A DNA stretch of 64,000 bases from Hungatella sp. (GCA_009712635.1 WASS01000002.1:1-64000), one strand, 5' to 3'; counted from the first letter of the stretch, positions 1 through 9,542 are shown. The notes: generated by a model from the sequence alone, not told the origin. Translations and numbers: made by a program.

Positions 1-3
1 ATA

Positions 4-46
4 AACCCCTTATAGGGGTTGAGCAAGCCACCGGCTAAGCCGGTGG
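4..46. terminator. Two adjacent hairpins at window start
   Basis: A 6-bp stem AACCCC/GGGGTT (4-20) is followed by a perfect 8-bp stem CCACCGGC/GCCGGTGG (28-46). They probably form the transcription end of a gene lying outside the window. No T-run follows, so their strength as terminators is uncertain. Nothing else is recognisable before the gene that starts at 161. Confidence 0.4.
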
Positions 47-160
47 TATTGACTGAGATGAAACTCTGGCGCTGGATTTTCACCGGGGAATTTGATTAAA
101 TATTGTACCGGACTGGCCTTTTCTGAATAGTATAAATCAAAAAGATTGTGAAATGAGATT

Positions 161-970
161 ATGGGCTATTATGTCACTGTTGATGGAAATGTCAACATTT
201 ACGTGGAGGATTTGAATCCGGACTGCGAAAATACCATCCTGTTTCTGCATGGCTGGCCGGGGAGCCGAAAACTGTTTGAATACCAGTTTGATGTGCTTCC
301 GGCCATGGGGTTTCGATGCATAGGGATTGATACACGGGGATTTGGAGATTCGGATAAGCCTTTTTGCGGGTATGACTATGACAGACTTGCAGATGATGTA
401 AGGGAAGTCATTGATGCATTGGGATTAAAGAATATTACACTGGCGGGTCATTCAACCGGGGGTGCCATAGCAATCCGGTATATGGCAAGGCATAAGGGGC
501 ATGGAGTGTCGAAACTGGCTTTGTTTGCCGCCGCAGCCCCCAGTCTGGTTAAACGGCAGAATTTCCCCTATGGAGTTGATGTGCAGACGGTAACGGATAT
601 TATAGACGGAACTTATGAAGACCGCCCCAACATGCTGAGAAATTTTGGAGATATATTCTTCTTCCAGCATTTAACCGCACCGTTTTCCGATTGGTTTTTC
701 CAGGTGGGACTGCAGGCGGCCGGCTGGGCAACGGCAAAAATTGCAAATACATGGATTCAGGAGGTTTTGTTCCAGGATCTGACAGAAATTTGTGTACCAA
801 CTCTGATTATTCATGGAATTCATGATAAAGTAGTCCCCTTCCCATTAGGAGAGATTCAGCATCAGTATATTAAAAATTCAGTACTTATGCCATTTGAATT
901 CAGCGGACATGGCGCGTTCTATGATCAGAAGGATGAGTTTAACCAGGCATTGGCAGAGTTTGCAAAGTAA
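161..970 (+). CDS. Alpha/beta hydrolase fold protein
   Basis: A 269-residue cytoplasmic enzyme without signal peptide. The oxyanion-type HGWPG motif is at residues 30-34. The nucleophile elbow G-H-S-T-G gives Ser98, with Asp222 (HGIHDKVV) and His250 (FSGHGAF) completing a hydrolase triad. The family includes esterases, haloalkane dehalogenases and epoxide hydrolases, so the substrate cannot be read from sequence. Length is normal for the fold. The ribosome binding site is weak. It appears to be a single-gene unit ending at the terminator at 988-1041. Confidence 0.85.
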   Translation: MGYYVTVDGNVNIYVEDLNPDCENTILFLHGWPGSRKLFEYQFDVLPAMGFRCIGIDTRGFGDSDKPFCGYDYDRLADDVREVIDALGLKNITLAGHSTGGAIAIRYMARHKGHGVSKLALFAAAAPSLVKRQNFPYGVDVQTVTDIIDGTYEDRPNMLRNFGDIFFFQHLTAPFSDWFFQVGLQAAGWATAKIANTWIQEVLFQDLTEICVPTLIIHGIHDKVVPFPLGEIQHQYIKNSVLMPFEFSGHGAFYDQKDEFNQALAEFAK

Positions 971-987
971 TTATTATAAGTATATAG

Positions 988-1041
988 CAGGGCAATTAGA
1001 AGAAACGAAACGGATCTTTTCTTCTGTTGTCCTGTTTTTTT
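988..1041 (+). terminator. Rho-independent terminator
   Basis: A two-part stem (CAGGGCA with TGTCCTG, then AGAAGAA with TTCTTCT) is followed by a run of seven T. It ends the hydrolase transcript. Confidence 0.8.
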
Positions 1042-1186
1042 ATGCTTTTTTAAGATACTCTGAATTAAATCTCACGGGAATTAATGCTCATCACCATTCA
1101 CAAAATCCCTTATATGAGGTATAATGGAATCACGTATACATAATTTTGTACTGTATTATAAGAGATAGAAAGGTGAGGGATGCTGC

Positions 1187-2134
1187 ATGAATATGAGGAA
1201 GATTATGGCACTGATGCTAACGGCGGCGTTGGTTACAGGGGCAAACTGTACCACTGCATCAGCTGCTTCCAGAAAGAAGATCACTACAGTAAAAATGACG
1301 GTAACGGCGGATATTGTGTTGGGAGGAAACATTTCTGAACAGCAGGCAGAAGTTACGGTAAAAGGCGATAAAATTGAGGTTGACCAGTGTGAATTTGTTA
1401 ATGACGGTTTCCAATGGTATGAAAATGATGTTCCAAGACTGGAAGTAACCATGCACTGTCAGGATGATTATTATTTTGACACTAAAGATGGAAGTTATAC
1501 CATTGAGGGCGGGACGTATGTAAAGCAAAAAAAAGAAGATTATAACCAGACTGTGATTGTTACCATAGATTTACCTTCCGCAGGTGAATTTACCCAGCCA
1601 GTCAGCTCCTTAAACTGGACCGATGGTCATATGGCAAACTGGTCCAAGAGTGTGGGAGCAGGAAGCTATGAAGTAAAGCTTTATCGTGATGGAAAAGGTG
1701 TAGGAACTGCAAAAACAACGGATCAGACCAGTATGGAGCTGGGAGGCTTCCTGACGAAGGCAGGAAACTACACATTCCAGGTTCGCACCGTAAATGCAAA
1801 GAATCCGGAGAAAAAAGGCGCTTGGGTAGAATCTTCATCAAACTTTGTCAGTGCAGAACAGGCCAAGTCCAATTTTATCAACTATGCAGGCAGCTGGAAG
1901 CAGGATCAGACAGGCCGGTGGTATGAAAATGGAGATGGCAGCTACTCAAAAAACAGCTGGCAGAATATCAATGAAAAATGGTATTTCTTTAATGAACAGG
2001 GATATATGGCAACGGGCTGGATCGACTGGAATGGGAAACAGTATTACTGTGATACACAGACTGGACAGATGCTTACTGATAGTACCACTCCTGACGGCGC
2101 CAAAGTCGGTTCTGACGGAGCACGGCTGCCTTAA
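1187..2134 (+). CDS. Secreted protein with choline-binding-type repeats
   Basis: A 315-residue protein with a typical N-terminal signal peptide (basic MNMRK, hydrophobic core, Ala-rich cleavage region near residues 20-28). The middle (about 30-215) is probably beta-rich and has no family I can name. The last 80 residues hold two or three cell-wall-binding repeats (GRWYENGDGSY, KWYFFNEQGYMATGW, KQYYCDTQTGQM), which in Firmicutes bind choline or related wall decorations. It is therefore probably exported and anchored non-covalently to the envelope. The start has a good AAAGGTGAGG ribosome binding site. No catalytic motif was seen. Confidence 0.75.
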   Translation: MNMRKIMALMLTAALVTGANCTTASAASRKKITTVKMTVTADIVLGGNISEQQAEVTVKGDKIEVDQCEFVNDGFQWYENDVPRLEVTMHCQDDYYFDTKDGSYTIEGGTYVKQKKEDYNQTVIVTIDLPSAGEFTQPVSSLNWTDGHMANWSKSVGAGSYEVKLYRDGKGVGTAKTTDQTSMELGGFLTKAGNYTFQVRTVNAKNPEKKGAWVESSSNFVSAEQAKSNFINYAGSWKQDQTGRWYENGDGSYSKNSWQNINEKWYFFNEQGYMATGWIDWNGKQYYCDTQTGQMLTDSTTPDGAKVGSDGARLP

Positions 2135-2273
2135 TGATGGATCTTATTTGCACGGGCTGCATATTGCAGTCCGTTTTTAATGCAAAGGAAACGGATTGCC
2201 GTGTGGCAGGACGTGGAAAATACTTGTAGAATGAGGAATTCTATCATATAATAACACGAAGGAGCAGATGGGA

Positions 2274-3392
2274 ATGACAACAAATATGGCTGGAAACAAA
2301 GGAAAAAGGATTCTGGCACTGGCAGCTGTTCTTTGTATGATTTTTCTGACTGGCTGCGTTTATAAAGCAACCGGATCAGATGATTTAAATACTGCTGTGC
2401 TAAATGAGGCTGATGGTCAAAAAGCTGGCTTTGGACTGGCTGCACATTTTATTGATGTAGGTCAGGGTGACAGCACCCTGATTGAAGCAAATGGTCACTT
2501 TATGCTAGTTGATGCAGGAGAAAAAGATCAGACGGACACAGTTATTAATTATTTAAAGGCACAGGGAGTAAAAAAACTTGATTATGTGATCGGCACACAT
2601 CCCCACTCGGATCATATCGGAGGTCTTGAGGGAGTTATCCGGGAATTTGATGTAACAACTGTTATGCTTCCGGAAAAAGAGCATACTACAAGAATCTATG
2701 AGCGGATGCTTGACGCCATTGCAGATAAGAATATTAAAGTTACCATCCCAAAAGCAGGTGAAAGCTACCGTCTGGGTGATGCCTCTTTTCAGATTATTTC
2801 GCCCAACCGGGATTATGGGGATAATTTAAATAACTGGTCCATAGGCATGAGGCTGGTATACGGAAAAACCAGCTTTGTTTTATGCGGGGATGCGGAAAAG
2901 GAAGCTGAACAGGATATGCTGCAAAGTGGATTTCCACTAAAAGCAGATGTTTTAAAGGTATCCCATCATGGCAGCAGTACCTCATCAACCCAGGAATTTA
3001 TAAAAGCGGTTAGTCCGCGGTATGCGGTTATCTCATGCGGGAAGAATAATGATTACGGACACCCTCACAAAGAAACAATGGATTTATTTAAGAAACAGGG
3101 AATTAAAGTTCTGCGGACGGATCAGATTGGTACAATCGTAATTGAAAGTGATGGTACCGGGCTTCGGATTCCGGGGCAGGATGAGCAGCAGGAGAGTCTT
3201 GCGGGGGAAACCAGGGAAAATGAGACTGATACCCACAAGGATTTTATTATAAACACCAATACGGGCAAATTCCACCTTCCGGATTGCAAACTTGCAAAGT
3301 CCATAAAAGAGGAGAATCGGAAGCTATATACTGGAACCAGAGAAGAACTGATTAACCAGGGGTTAGAGCCGTGCAAAAGCTGTAATCCATAA
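2274..3392 (+). CDS. ComEC/Rec2-like metallo-beta-lactamase lipoprotein
   Basis: About 372 residues. An N-terminal lipoprotein signal ends in the lipobox LTGC, so the protein should be tethered outside the membrane. The metallo-beta-lactamase core begins with HFIDVGQGDS, carries the metal motif HPHSDH near residue 110, then CGDAE, KVSHHGSS and GHPH, as in the extracellular hydrolase domain of ComEC and related stand-alone nucleases. The last 50 residues have a HLPDC...CKSC pattern resembling the metal-binding Ada/nuclease-tail motif. The ATG at 2274 sits 9 nt behind AAGGAG, whereas an ATG 6 nt upstream is too close. DUF3006 follows, a usual partner. Confidence 0.85.
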   Translation: MTTNMAGNKGKRILALAAVLCMIFLTGCVYKATGSDDLNTAVLNEADGQKAGFGLAAHFIDVGQGDSTLIEANGHFMLVDAGEKDQTDTVINYLKAQGVKKLDYVIGTHPHSDHIGGLEGVIREFDVTTVMLPEKEHTTRIYERMLDAIADKNIKVTIPKAGESYRLGDASFQIISPNRDYGDNLNNWSIGMRLVYGKTSFVLCGDAEKEAEQDMLQSGFPLKADVLKVSHHGSSTSSTQEFIKAVSPRYAVISCGKNNDYGHPHKETMDLFKKQGIKVLRTDQIGTIVIESDGTGLRIPGQDEQQESLAGETRENETDTHKDFIINTNTGKFHLPDCKLAKSIKEENRKLYTGTREELINQGLEPCKSCNP

Positions 3393-3418
3393 AGAACCGG
3401 CATGAAGGGGGAAATACC

Positions 3419-3631
3419 ATGCAATATATCATAGACCGGATCGAACAGGAGATTGCGATCTGCGAAGAAGAAAGCGGAACTATGGTGAAGCTGCCTTTAA
3501 AGGATCTCCCAAAAGGATCCAGAGAAGGGGACGTATTGTCTAAAATAAACGGAGCGTTCCAATTTGATGGAGAAGAAACAAACCGGCGCAGACAGAAGAT
3601 GCGTGAGAAACTGAACAGACTCATAAAATAA
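3419..3631 (+). CDS. DUF3006 family protein
   Basis: A 70-residue acidic/basic protein matching the DUF3006 pattern: an N-terminal YIIDRIEQEIAICE strand region, LPLKDLPKGSREGDVL, and a lysine/arginine-rich C-terminal helix. DUF3006 genes commonly lie directly downstream of ComEC-like metallo-beta-lactamase genes, as here (26-bp gap, GGGGGA ribosome binding site). The function is unknown. It may bind to or regulate the secreted hydrolase, but its cytoplasmic appearance makes that uncertain. Confidence 0.8.
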   Translation: MQYIIDRIEQEIAICEEESGTMVKLPLKDLPKGSREGDVLSKINGAFQFDGEETNRRRQKMREKLNRLIK

Positions 3632-3644
3632 AGGATTTGAATAT

Positions 3645-4637
3645 ATGAAAAATTACATTGTACTGGATCTGGAATGGAACCAGAACGCTGGAGGGAAGGA
3701 GGAAGCAGTCGACCATTTTCCCTTTGAGATTATTGAAATCGGAGCAGTAAGGCTGAATGAGACCATGGAAGAAACGGGAGAGTACAGGAGACTGATTAAG
3801 CCCAGAGTCTACACTGAGCTTCACGAAAAGATCCTGGAAGTGACCCACATGGATCAACGGACGCTGATGGAAGAGGGAATCTGCTTTGAGGAGGCTGTGA
3901 AAGAATTTTTTCTCTGGTGTGGAGACGATCCCGTATTTTGTACATGGGGATCCATGGATTTAACGGAGCTCCAGCGAAACATCGCTTATTATGGATTGCC
4001 AGATCCCTTTAAAAAACCCCTTCTTTACTACGACATCCAGAAACTTTACAGCCTCCTGGAGGGAGATGGGAAAGACAGGGTGTCTCTTGATGTTGCTGTT
4101 TTTGAATCAAAAGTGATGGAAGAACGTCCGTTTCACAGAGCTCTTGATGATGCTCATTATACGGGGCGGATTATGAGTAAAATGGACTTTAAAAAGGTGG
4201 AGGCATACTGGTCCACGGATTATTACTGCCTGCCTGCCAATAAAGAGGAAGAGATCTATCTGATTTTTCCCAAATACTCCAAATACATTTCAAGGCCCTT
4301 TGAATCAAAGCAGGCTGCCATCGAGGATAAGACGGTAACTGATCTGATCTGCTGTAAATGCAACCGGATGCTGAAGAAGAAAATCCGGTGGTTTTCTGTA
4401 AACCAGAAAGTATATACGGCACTGGGGTGCTGCCCTGTTCATGGTAATGTAAAGGGTAAAATCAGGCTGAGGCGAAACGATGAGGGAATGGTTTATGTGG
4501 TAAAGACCATGAAGCTGATTGGTGAGGATGAAATTGGCGGAATCTATGAAAAAAAGGACGAGGCCAAGAAAAAACGGGTGGAAAAAACCAAAGTCCGCAA
4601 GCAGAACAAAAAGAAGGGGGCAATCCCCCCTTCTTAA
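3645..4637 (+). CDS. DEDDh-family 3'-5' exonuclease
   Basis: 330 residues. The N-terminal 185 residues are an RNase T/DnaQ-type exonuclease: Exo I at residues 6-12 (LDLEWNQ, Asp8 and Glu10), Exo II around WGSMDLTEL, and Exo III HRALDDAHYTG with the general-base His and the last metal Asp. This resembles KapD/ERI1-like proteins. The C-terminal half holds a C-x2-C ... C pattern (LICCKCNR, ALGCCPVHG), possibly a small zinc site, and a very lysine-rich tail (KKDEAKKKRVEKTK) suited to nucleic-acid binding. It is 13 bp from the DUF3006 gene and probably cotranscribed with it. Confidence 0.8.
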   Translation: MKNYIVLDLEWNQNAGGKEEAVDHFPFEIIEIGAVRLNETMEETGEYRRLIKPRVYTELHEKILEVTHMDQRTLMEEGICFEEAVKEFFLWCGDDPVFCTWGSMDLTELQRNIAYYGLPDPFKKPLLYYDIQKLYSLLEGDGKDRVSLDVAVFESKVMEERPFHRALDDAHYTGRIMSKMDFKKVEAYWSTDYYCLPANKEEEIYLIFPKYSKYISRPFESKQAAIEDKTVTDLICCKCNRMLKKKIRWFSVNQKVYTALGCCPVHGNVKGKIRLRRNDEGMVYVVKTMKLIGEDEIGGIYEKKDEAKKKRVEKTKVRKQNKKKGAIPPS

Positions 4638-5344
4638 TATTCGCTTTCCCGCATTCGGTAGCCAACACCTATTTCCGTAAAAATATAATTTGGTTCCCCC
4701 GGATTTATTTCAATTTTTCTCCGGATATGTGCCATATTCACTCTTAGAATCTGGTTATTACTGTCTGCATAGGGTCCCCAGATATGGTTGATCATGTAAT
4801 CATAGGTAAGTACCTTGCCGGAGTTTTCCGCCAGAAGGGATACCAGCTTATATTCAATCTGAGTAAGATGGATCACATGCCCATTTAAAGTAACCAGGCG
4901 TTTGGCAAAGTCAATTACAAGCCCCTTGCATTGATACGGCGTCTGTACAACAGAACCGTCAACTGTGCTGACTGTGGACTTGCCGTGCCGCAGTGCTGTG
5001 CGGATTCTGGCCAGAAGTTCGCTGGTGCCAAAGGGCTTGGTAATATAATCGTCAGCGCCATAATCAAGTGCTGTAACCTTTTCCTGCTCCTGGGTTCTGG
5101 CAGAAATGACAATGATAGGAATGGCTGACCAGCTTCTTACATTCTTGATGATATCCAATCCGTCTATATCTGGCAGACCCAAATCCAAAAGGATCACGTC
5201 AGGACAGTTGGAACTGATCATGGCAAGCCCGTCTTTTCCATTCACTGCATTGATGACCTTATAATCATGTCTTTGCAGGGTGCTTTCAATAAAACCCGAA
5301 ATATTCTTTTCGTCTTCAATAATTGCTATTGTAAATTTATTCAC
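4634..5344 (-). CDS. kdpE: KdpE-like OmpR-family response regulator
   Basis: 236 residues from a GTG start that overlaps the end of the kinase gene (GGGAGAG ribosome binding site); the longer reading frame upstream lies inside the kinase gene and was not used. The receiver domain has the acidic pair EDE, the phospho-acceptor in ILLDLGLPD, then the Thr/Ser and Lys switch residues (ISA, ITKPF). A winged-helix DNA-binding domain ends ...FTEIGVGYRMRE. Sequence style is that of KdpE. No kdpFABC genes occur nearby, so the regulated target is not evident. Its stop overlaps the convergent exonuclease stop by 4 bp. Confidence 0.8.
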   Translation of the reverse strand: MNKFTIAIIEDEKNISGFIESTLQRHDYKVINAVNGKDGLAMISSNCPDVILLDLGLPDIDGLDIIKNVRSWSAIPIIVISARTQEQEKVTALDYGADDYITKPFGTSELLARIRTALRHGKSTVSTVDGSVVQTPYQCKGLVIDFAKRLVTLNGHVIHLTQIEYKLVSLLAENSGKVLTYDYMINHIWGPYADSNNQILRVNMAHIRRKIEINPGEPNYIFTEIGVGYRMRESEY

Positions 5345-6422
5345 AAGTATTCTCTCCCAATGGTAATGTAAAAGTAAAGATTGCCCCAAGTGATTCATTG
5401 CCCGCTGTTATGGTTCCGTTATGTGCGGTTATGATTGTCTTACAGATGGACAAACCAATTCCCATACCCTTATGAGAATCTCCACTGCTGTTTGGGGAAG
5501 GGGTATATCCGTCAAATATGGTAGAAAGTCTTTCTGGTGCGATTCCGACTCCGTGATCACGGATGTCAAAGCGTGCGTTACTTCCCTCAATTGAGATGGT
5601 TAAACTGACAGGATCTTTGGAATTTGAATGGTACACTGCGTTATCCAGAAGATTGATAATTACCTGCTCAATCAGCGTGGCATCCATAGGAACCATTACC
5701 ATTTCATCTGGTACGGTTACCTTTACCTCAGTATTGGGAAAACGTTTATGAAAACGCATGACTGCTTCGGACGCTACCTCCTCCAATGGTTCCAGGGATT
5801 TTGCAATCTGTGTTTTCGTACCCCGGATTCTGGTGACTGTCAGCAAATTTTCTACCATGTTAAGAAGCCAGTTGGCATCTTCACGGATTCCGTTTACCAG
5901 ATTTGCTTTTTCTTCTTCAGACATGGAATCGTGATCATCCAGATAGGAGTTGCTTGCACCGATAATTCCGGTTAAAGGTGTTCTGAGATCATGTGAAATG
6001 GCTCTCAGCAGATTTGCCCGCATCGTCTCTTTCTCTGCTTCCATTAAAAGCTTTTCCCGTTCACGGATAATTTTATTCTGATATTTTAAATGTGTTGTAG
6101 TGGCACTTGTAATACTGGATATGACCATCAAAGCAATAAAGGTAATGGGATATCCATCCATGGTGAAATTTAAATGCATAAAAGGGTATGTAAATACCAG
6201 ATTTACGCAGATTACACTAATGAAAGATGCTATGACTCCCGGTATATATCCATTTGAAAAACGGGAGATCAGAACAACTGCCATCATATATACGATACTT
6301 ACATTTGCGGTGTGTCCGCCGACAAAGACCAGCAGATAAGAAACAATGGTTGCTCCGGTCAGAGCTAAGAGGGTAACCAGAACGTTCCACACCATTTCTC
6401 TTTTTGACAAGGACATTTTCAT
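5337..6422 (-). CDS. kdpD: KdpD-like sensor histidine kinase, short form
   Basis: 361 residues. Four membrane helices (about residues 12-110) form the DUF4118 region typical of KdpD. They are followed by a HisKA domain with phospho-acceptor ISHDLRTPLTG and an ATPase domain with N box (NLLDNAVYHS), DHGVGI and GMGIGLSI. Full KdpD has an extra 400-residue cytoplasmic N-terminus with KdpD and universal-stress domains, which is absent here. The start was set at 6422 because the carboxypeptidase gene ends at 6433; a second ATG 6 nt on is possible. Translationally coupled to kdpE. The stimulus is unknown. Confidence 0.8.
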   Translation of the reverse strand: MKMSLSKREMVWNVLVTLLALTGATIVSYLLVFVGGHTANVSIVYMMAVVLISRFSNGYIPGVIASFISVICVNLVFTYPFMHLNFTMDGYPITFIALMVISSITSATTTHLKYQNKIIREREKLLMEAEKETMRANLLRAISHDLRTPLTGIIGASNSYLDDHDSMSEEEKANLVNGIREDANWLLNMVENLLTVTRIRGTKTQIAKSLEPLEEVASEAVMRFHKRFPNTEVKVTVPDEMVMVPMDATLIEQVIINLLDNAVYHSNSKDPVSLTISIEGSNARFDIRDHGVGIAPERLSTIFDGYTPSPNSSGDSHKGMGIGLSICKTIITAHNGTITAGNESLGAIFTFTLPLGENTCE

Positions 6423-6432
6423 AACCCCCCAT

Positions 6433-7980
6433 TTACCGGAATTTAAATTTTCCTTTTCTCCAGCCTTTTTTCCTGGAGGTATAGATCCCGCGGCGCTGTT
6501 GAAGAAGTGAATCAAATTCATCTGCCGAGACACCTGATTCCTTCAGACGTTTCAGTCTTTGTTCCCTCCGTATCAGAGAGTTTTGTTCTTCCTGGTGCTT
6601 CCTGTAAATCATAAAAGATATGAGACCGCCGATAATAATGGCAGCACCCACGCATCCCAGGATAAGCCAGGCCGACAATGGGATCTCAAAAGGTCTTAAT
6701 GCTTTCTCCCTATAATCTTGTGCTGCCCGGTCTGCTTTCAGCTTTGCTGCATCCCTTCCCGCTAAAGCGTCTACCGCCTCTTCAGACGTTTCAGAAGCTT
6801 TGGCAGAAGGCGCCTCTTCAAGCTTTGATTTTACTGCGGATGCTACCAGGGAATCGTTGATTTCCAGAAAGGTAGATCCAACTACCCTGTCCTGGTAACG
6901 ATAATTAATTTTGGCTATTGCATTTTCCGGATCATCGTTTGATATGTCATAACTTAATTCTGGCTGCGCATCATAAAAGTCGGCAGTCTTTGGTAATATA
7001 ATGCGGCTGTCAGGATCCAGTACCAGCGCTTCCGGTTTTGTAATGGAAAGACCGCTGAAGTTTAAATCGTTGGTAATGGAACTATAGGTTTTTTCGTATT
7101 CAGCCGCTTTTAAAGACGTAAAATTATTAAAACCAAATTCCAGAAGATTTTTGGTATCTGCCCAGTATTGGGGAGTAGAACCCTTTAGTATAACGGTGAT
7201 GAGCTTCATTCCGTTTTTTTCGGCGCACGTAATCAATGTATTGCCGGCAAGAGTGGTATAACCAGTTTTTCCGCCCACAATCTCAGGATAGTAATAAGGA
7301 GAACCTTTTCTCATCATTTTATGCCCCGGATAGATGGCCAGTCCCTCTTTGTTAATGGAATTAGGTGGAAGTTTATAATAGGTGGTGGAATCGATCTCTT
7401 CAAAGATGGGATTATTAAAGGCTGCTCTGGCAATGAGTGCCATGTCATAGGGGGATGTATAATGTTCCGGGTTATTTAAACCGCTGGGGTTGGCAAAATG
7501 AGTGTTTTTGCAGCCAAGTTCCTTTGCCCTTGCATTCATCATATCAGCAAAAGCTTCTCTGCTTCCTGCAACATGTTCTGCCAGCGCATTGGCAGATTCA
7601 TTGGCAGATTTTAGTAAAAGAGCATAAAGGCAGTCTTTTACAGACAGCTGGTCCCCTTCGTTAATTCCGGCATTGCTGCTTCCGGATTCTACATTGAATA
7701 CAGCATCATGGGAAAAGGTTACAGTGTCGTCCAGTTTGCAGTTCTCAATCACCAGCAATGCAGTCATTACCTTTGTAATACTTGCAGGAAAATACTGGTT
7801 GTGTATATTCTGTCCCCAGAGAATTGTCCCGGTATCCCCATCCATCAGGATCGCTCCTTCTGCCTGCACTGATATATTGTCAGGCCAGTCAACTGCTGCT
7901 TTCCCCGTTACTGTAAAGGAAGAGGCGAACAAAAACAGACACAGGAAGAAACTTAATACTTTTTTAGTCAATTGGGTCAT
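6433..7980 (-). CDS. dacF: D-alanyl-D-alanine carboxypeptidase (DacF-like)
   Basis: 515 residues. Signal peptide, then a peptidase S11 domain with all three penicillin-binding motifs: SITK (S-x-x-K), SANESAN (S-x-N) and KTG (GGKTGYT). It trims the terminal D-Ala of peptidoglycan stem peptides outside the membrane. It is longer than usual DacF (about 390 residues): after the PBP5 C-domain there is a low-complexity Ala/Glu region, a transmembrane helix (SAWLILGCVGAAIIIGGLI) and a basic cytoplasmic tail of about 60 residues. The ATG at 7980 has a GGAGAG site; an upstream ATG at 7998 has none. Confidence 0.85.
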   Translation of the reverse strand: MTQLTKKVLSFFLCLFLFASSFTVTGKAAVDWPDNISVQAEGAILMDGDTGTILWGQNIHNQYFPASITKVMTALLVIENCKLDDTVTFSHDAVFNVESGSSNAGINEGDQLSVKDCLYALLLKSANESANALAEHVAGSREAFADMMNARAKELGCKNTHFANPSGLNNPEHYTSPYDMALIARAAFNNPIFEEIDSTTYYKLPPNSINKEGLAIYPGHKMMRKGSPYYYPEIVGGKTGYTTLAGNTLITCAEKNGMKLITVILKGSTPQYWADTKNLLEFGFNNFTSLKAAEYEKTYSSITNDLNFSGLSITKPEALVLDPDSRIILPKTADFYDAQPELSYDISNDDPENAIAKINYRYQDRVVGSTFLEINDSLVASAVKSKLEEAPSAKASETSEEAVDALAGRDAAKLKADRAAQDYREKALRPFEIPLSAWLILGCVGAAIIIGGLISFMIYRKHQEEQNSLIRREQRLKRLKESGVSADEFDSLLQQRRGIYTSRKKGWRKGKFKFR

Positions 7981-8065
7981 GCTCAATAATCTCTCCATAG
8001 TAATGTTTCAGTTTCAGATAATTTATCAATTTACAGTATAGGTGATTTTTAGTAACAAGTAAAGT

Positions 8066-8761
8066 TTATTTGCTATTTTTCCCCTTTTTACGCATAAGAA
8101 ACACGCATAAAGCTAATAGTATCACGACCGAGAAAAAGTAGAGAAAACCAATATAAAAAACAGTGTCCCTGAAAAAACCTTCCGGAACGATATTAATCAG
8201 CATATCAGTAGAAGGATCAAGCATCCAAAAATCATTTGTAAAAAACATATGGTGGAACAGTATAAAATATCTGGTAAAATCCGAAGATATAATTCCTGCG
8301 ATTACAGCGGATCCAAGGAAAAATAATCCGCTTCCTATCAAAACCGATCGGGGAAATGTATTGTTCCAGCTTATTTTCAATAACATAAGGATAATAAGGC
8401 AAAGTACCATTATCATAAGGCATCCTCTACGGATCGACATGGCTCCTAAAAACAGACCCTGAACATCTTCCATATGAGCAATTTCTCTGGCACTGAAAAA
8501 ATCTCTGCGGACTCCCCCCATTGTAGTTGTTACCTGAAGTTCTGTCCGGTTACCCTTTAAATATGCCATCATCTGGTTTGTGACATCCATCAGATCATCC
8601 ATTTTCATGGAAACGGATTCTGTTACATTATATTTTTTATATTCCTTTTCGAAATAGCCGGGAGTCCAGTAAACGGCTGCCTCCACTGCTGTAAATAACA
8701 GCACCACCATAAGGCAGATGGAAAAAATGATTCCAATTGTATATTGCAGTAAACGGTTCAT
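8066..8761 (-). CDS. TIGR01906/DUF1461 integral membrane protein
   Basis: 231 residues with four predicted membrane helices: one at the N-terminus (GIIFSICLMVVLLFTAVEAAVYW), two in the middle and one at the C-terminus, with an extracytoplasmic loop holding YLKG...FSAREIAHMEDVQGLF. This layout and these motifs match the uncharacterised TIGR01906 family of Firmicutes. Function is not known. The ribosome binding site is AGGAGG. It is transcribed in the same direction as the TRIC-type gene upstream, 19 bp away, so probably in one operon. Confidence 0.75.
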   Translation of the reverse strand: MNRLLQYTIGIIFSICLMVVLLFTAVEAAVYWTPGYFEKEYKKYNVTESVSMKMDDLMDVTNQMMAYLKGNRTELQVTTTMGGVRRDFFSAREIAHMEDVQGLFLGAMSIRRGCLMIMVLCLIILMLLKISWNNTFPRSVLIGSGLFFLGSAVIAGIISSDFTRYFILFHHMFFTNDFWMLDPSTDMLINIVPEGFFRDTVFYIGFLYFFSVVILLALCVFLMRKKGKNSK

Positions 8762-8780
8762 AAGTAACCTCCTGATTCTA

Positions 8781-9431
8781 TTATTTTTTAACGGCTGTAG
8801 GCAGATTCCAGCAAAAACGTGTGGCCAGAAGACGAATTACAATGACAGCAGCAGCTCCTGCCAGCATGGCAATGTCTTCATTGATATGATTCATTAAACC
8901 GGCATACAGCAAGGCCCCTGCAATGGAAGCACAGGCATAGATGTGCTTTTTAAGAACATAAGGGGTCTGGCCTGCCATGATATCACGCAGGATGCCTCCG
9001 CCCACACCAGTAATGACACCTAGAAAAACTATGAGAAAATGATAATCACCATAGCCCGCCAAAACAGCAGTATCGATTCCAACTACTGTAAATGCGCCAA
9101 GACCGATTGCATCAAAGATATTCATGACCTTTTCAAAGGTTTCCATGTGGCGGCCGGAAATAAATTTCTGATTCATCCTTACTGTAATAAATAGAAGCAT
9201 AACCGTAATAAAGGCAAGTAATACGTAAATCGGGTCCTTAAACAGCGCAGGAGGAACATTACCAATAATAATATCCCGCAGCATACCGCCGCCCACTGCT
9301 GTTGTAACGCCCAGAACAATGACTCCCAGCAAATCAAGCTGTTTTTTTATGGCTACCATGGCACCCGAAGAGGCAAAGGCAATGGTACCAACTGCTTCTA
9401 CAAAAAAAAGCAAAGATAATTCTATTTTCAT
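8781..9431 (-). CDS. TRIC-type cation channel family protein (UPF0126)
   Basis: 216 residues, with an internally duplicated membrane protein pattern: GSGAMVAIKKQLDLLGVIVLG...GGGMLRDIIIGNVP in the first half and DAIGLGAFTVVGIDTAVLAG...GGGILRDIMAGQTP in the second. The two GGG-x-LRD motifs mark the UPF0126/YicG family, which are bacterial trimeric intracellular cation channel relatives. Expected to form seven-helix trimers in the cytoplasmic membrane. AGGATATCC precedes the start. The physiological ion in this organism is not known. Confidence 0.8.
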   Translation of the reverse strand: MKIELSLLFFVEAVGTIAFASSGAMVAIKKQLDLLGVIVLGVTTAVGGGMLRDIIIGNVPPALFKDPIYVLLAFITVMLLFITVRMNQKFISGRHMETFEKVMNIFDAIGLGAFTVVGIDTAVLAGYGDYHFLIVFLGVITGVGGGILRDIMAGQTPYVLKKHIYACASIAGALLYAGLMNHINEDIAMLAGAAAVIVIRLLATRFCWNLPTAVKK

Positions 9432-9542
9432 GGATATCCTCCGATTATTTCAAGTAGGGAAATTAAGGCAAGTATAAAAGCTGTGGGAGTGTTTGTCAAT
9501 ATACAAAAACTGTGAGAAATACAGCTGTTCACAAAATATATC

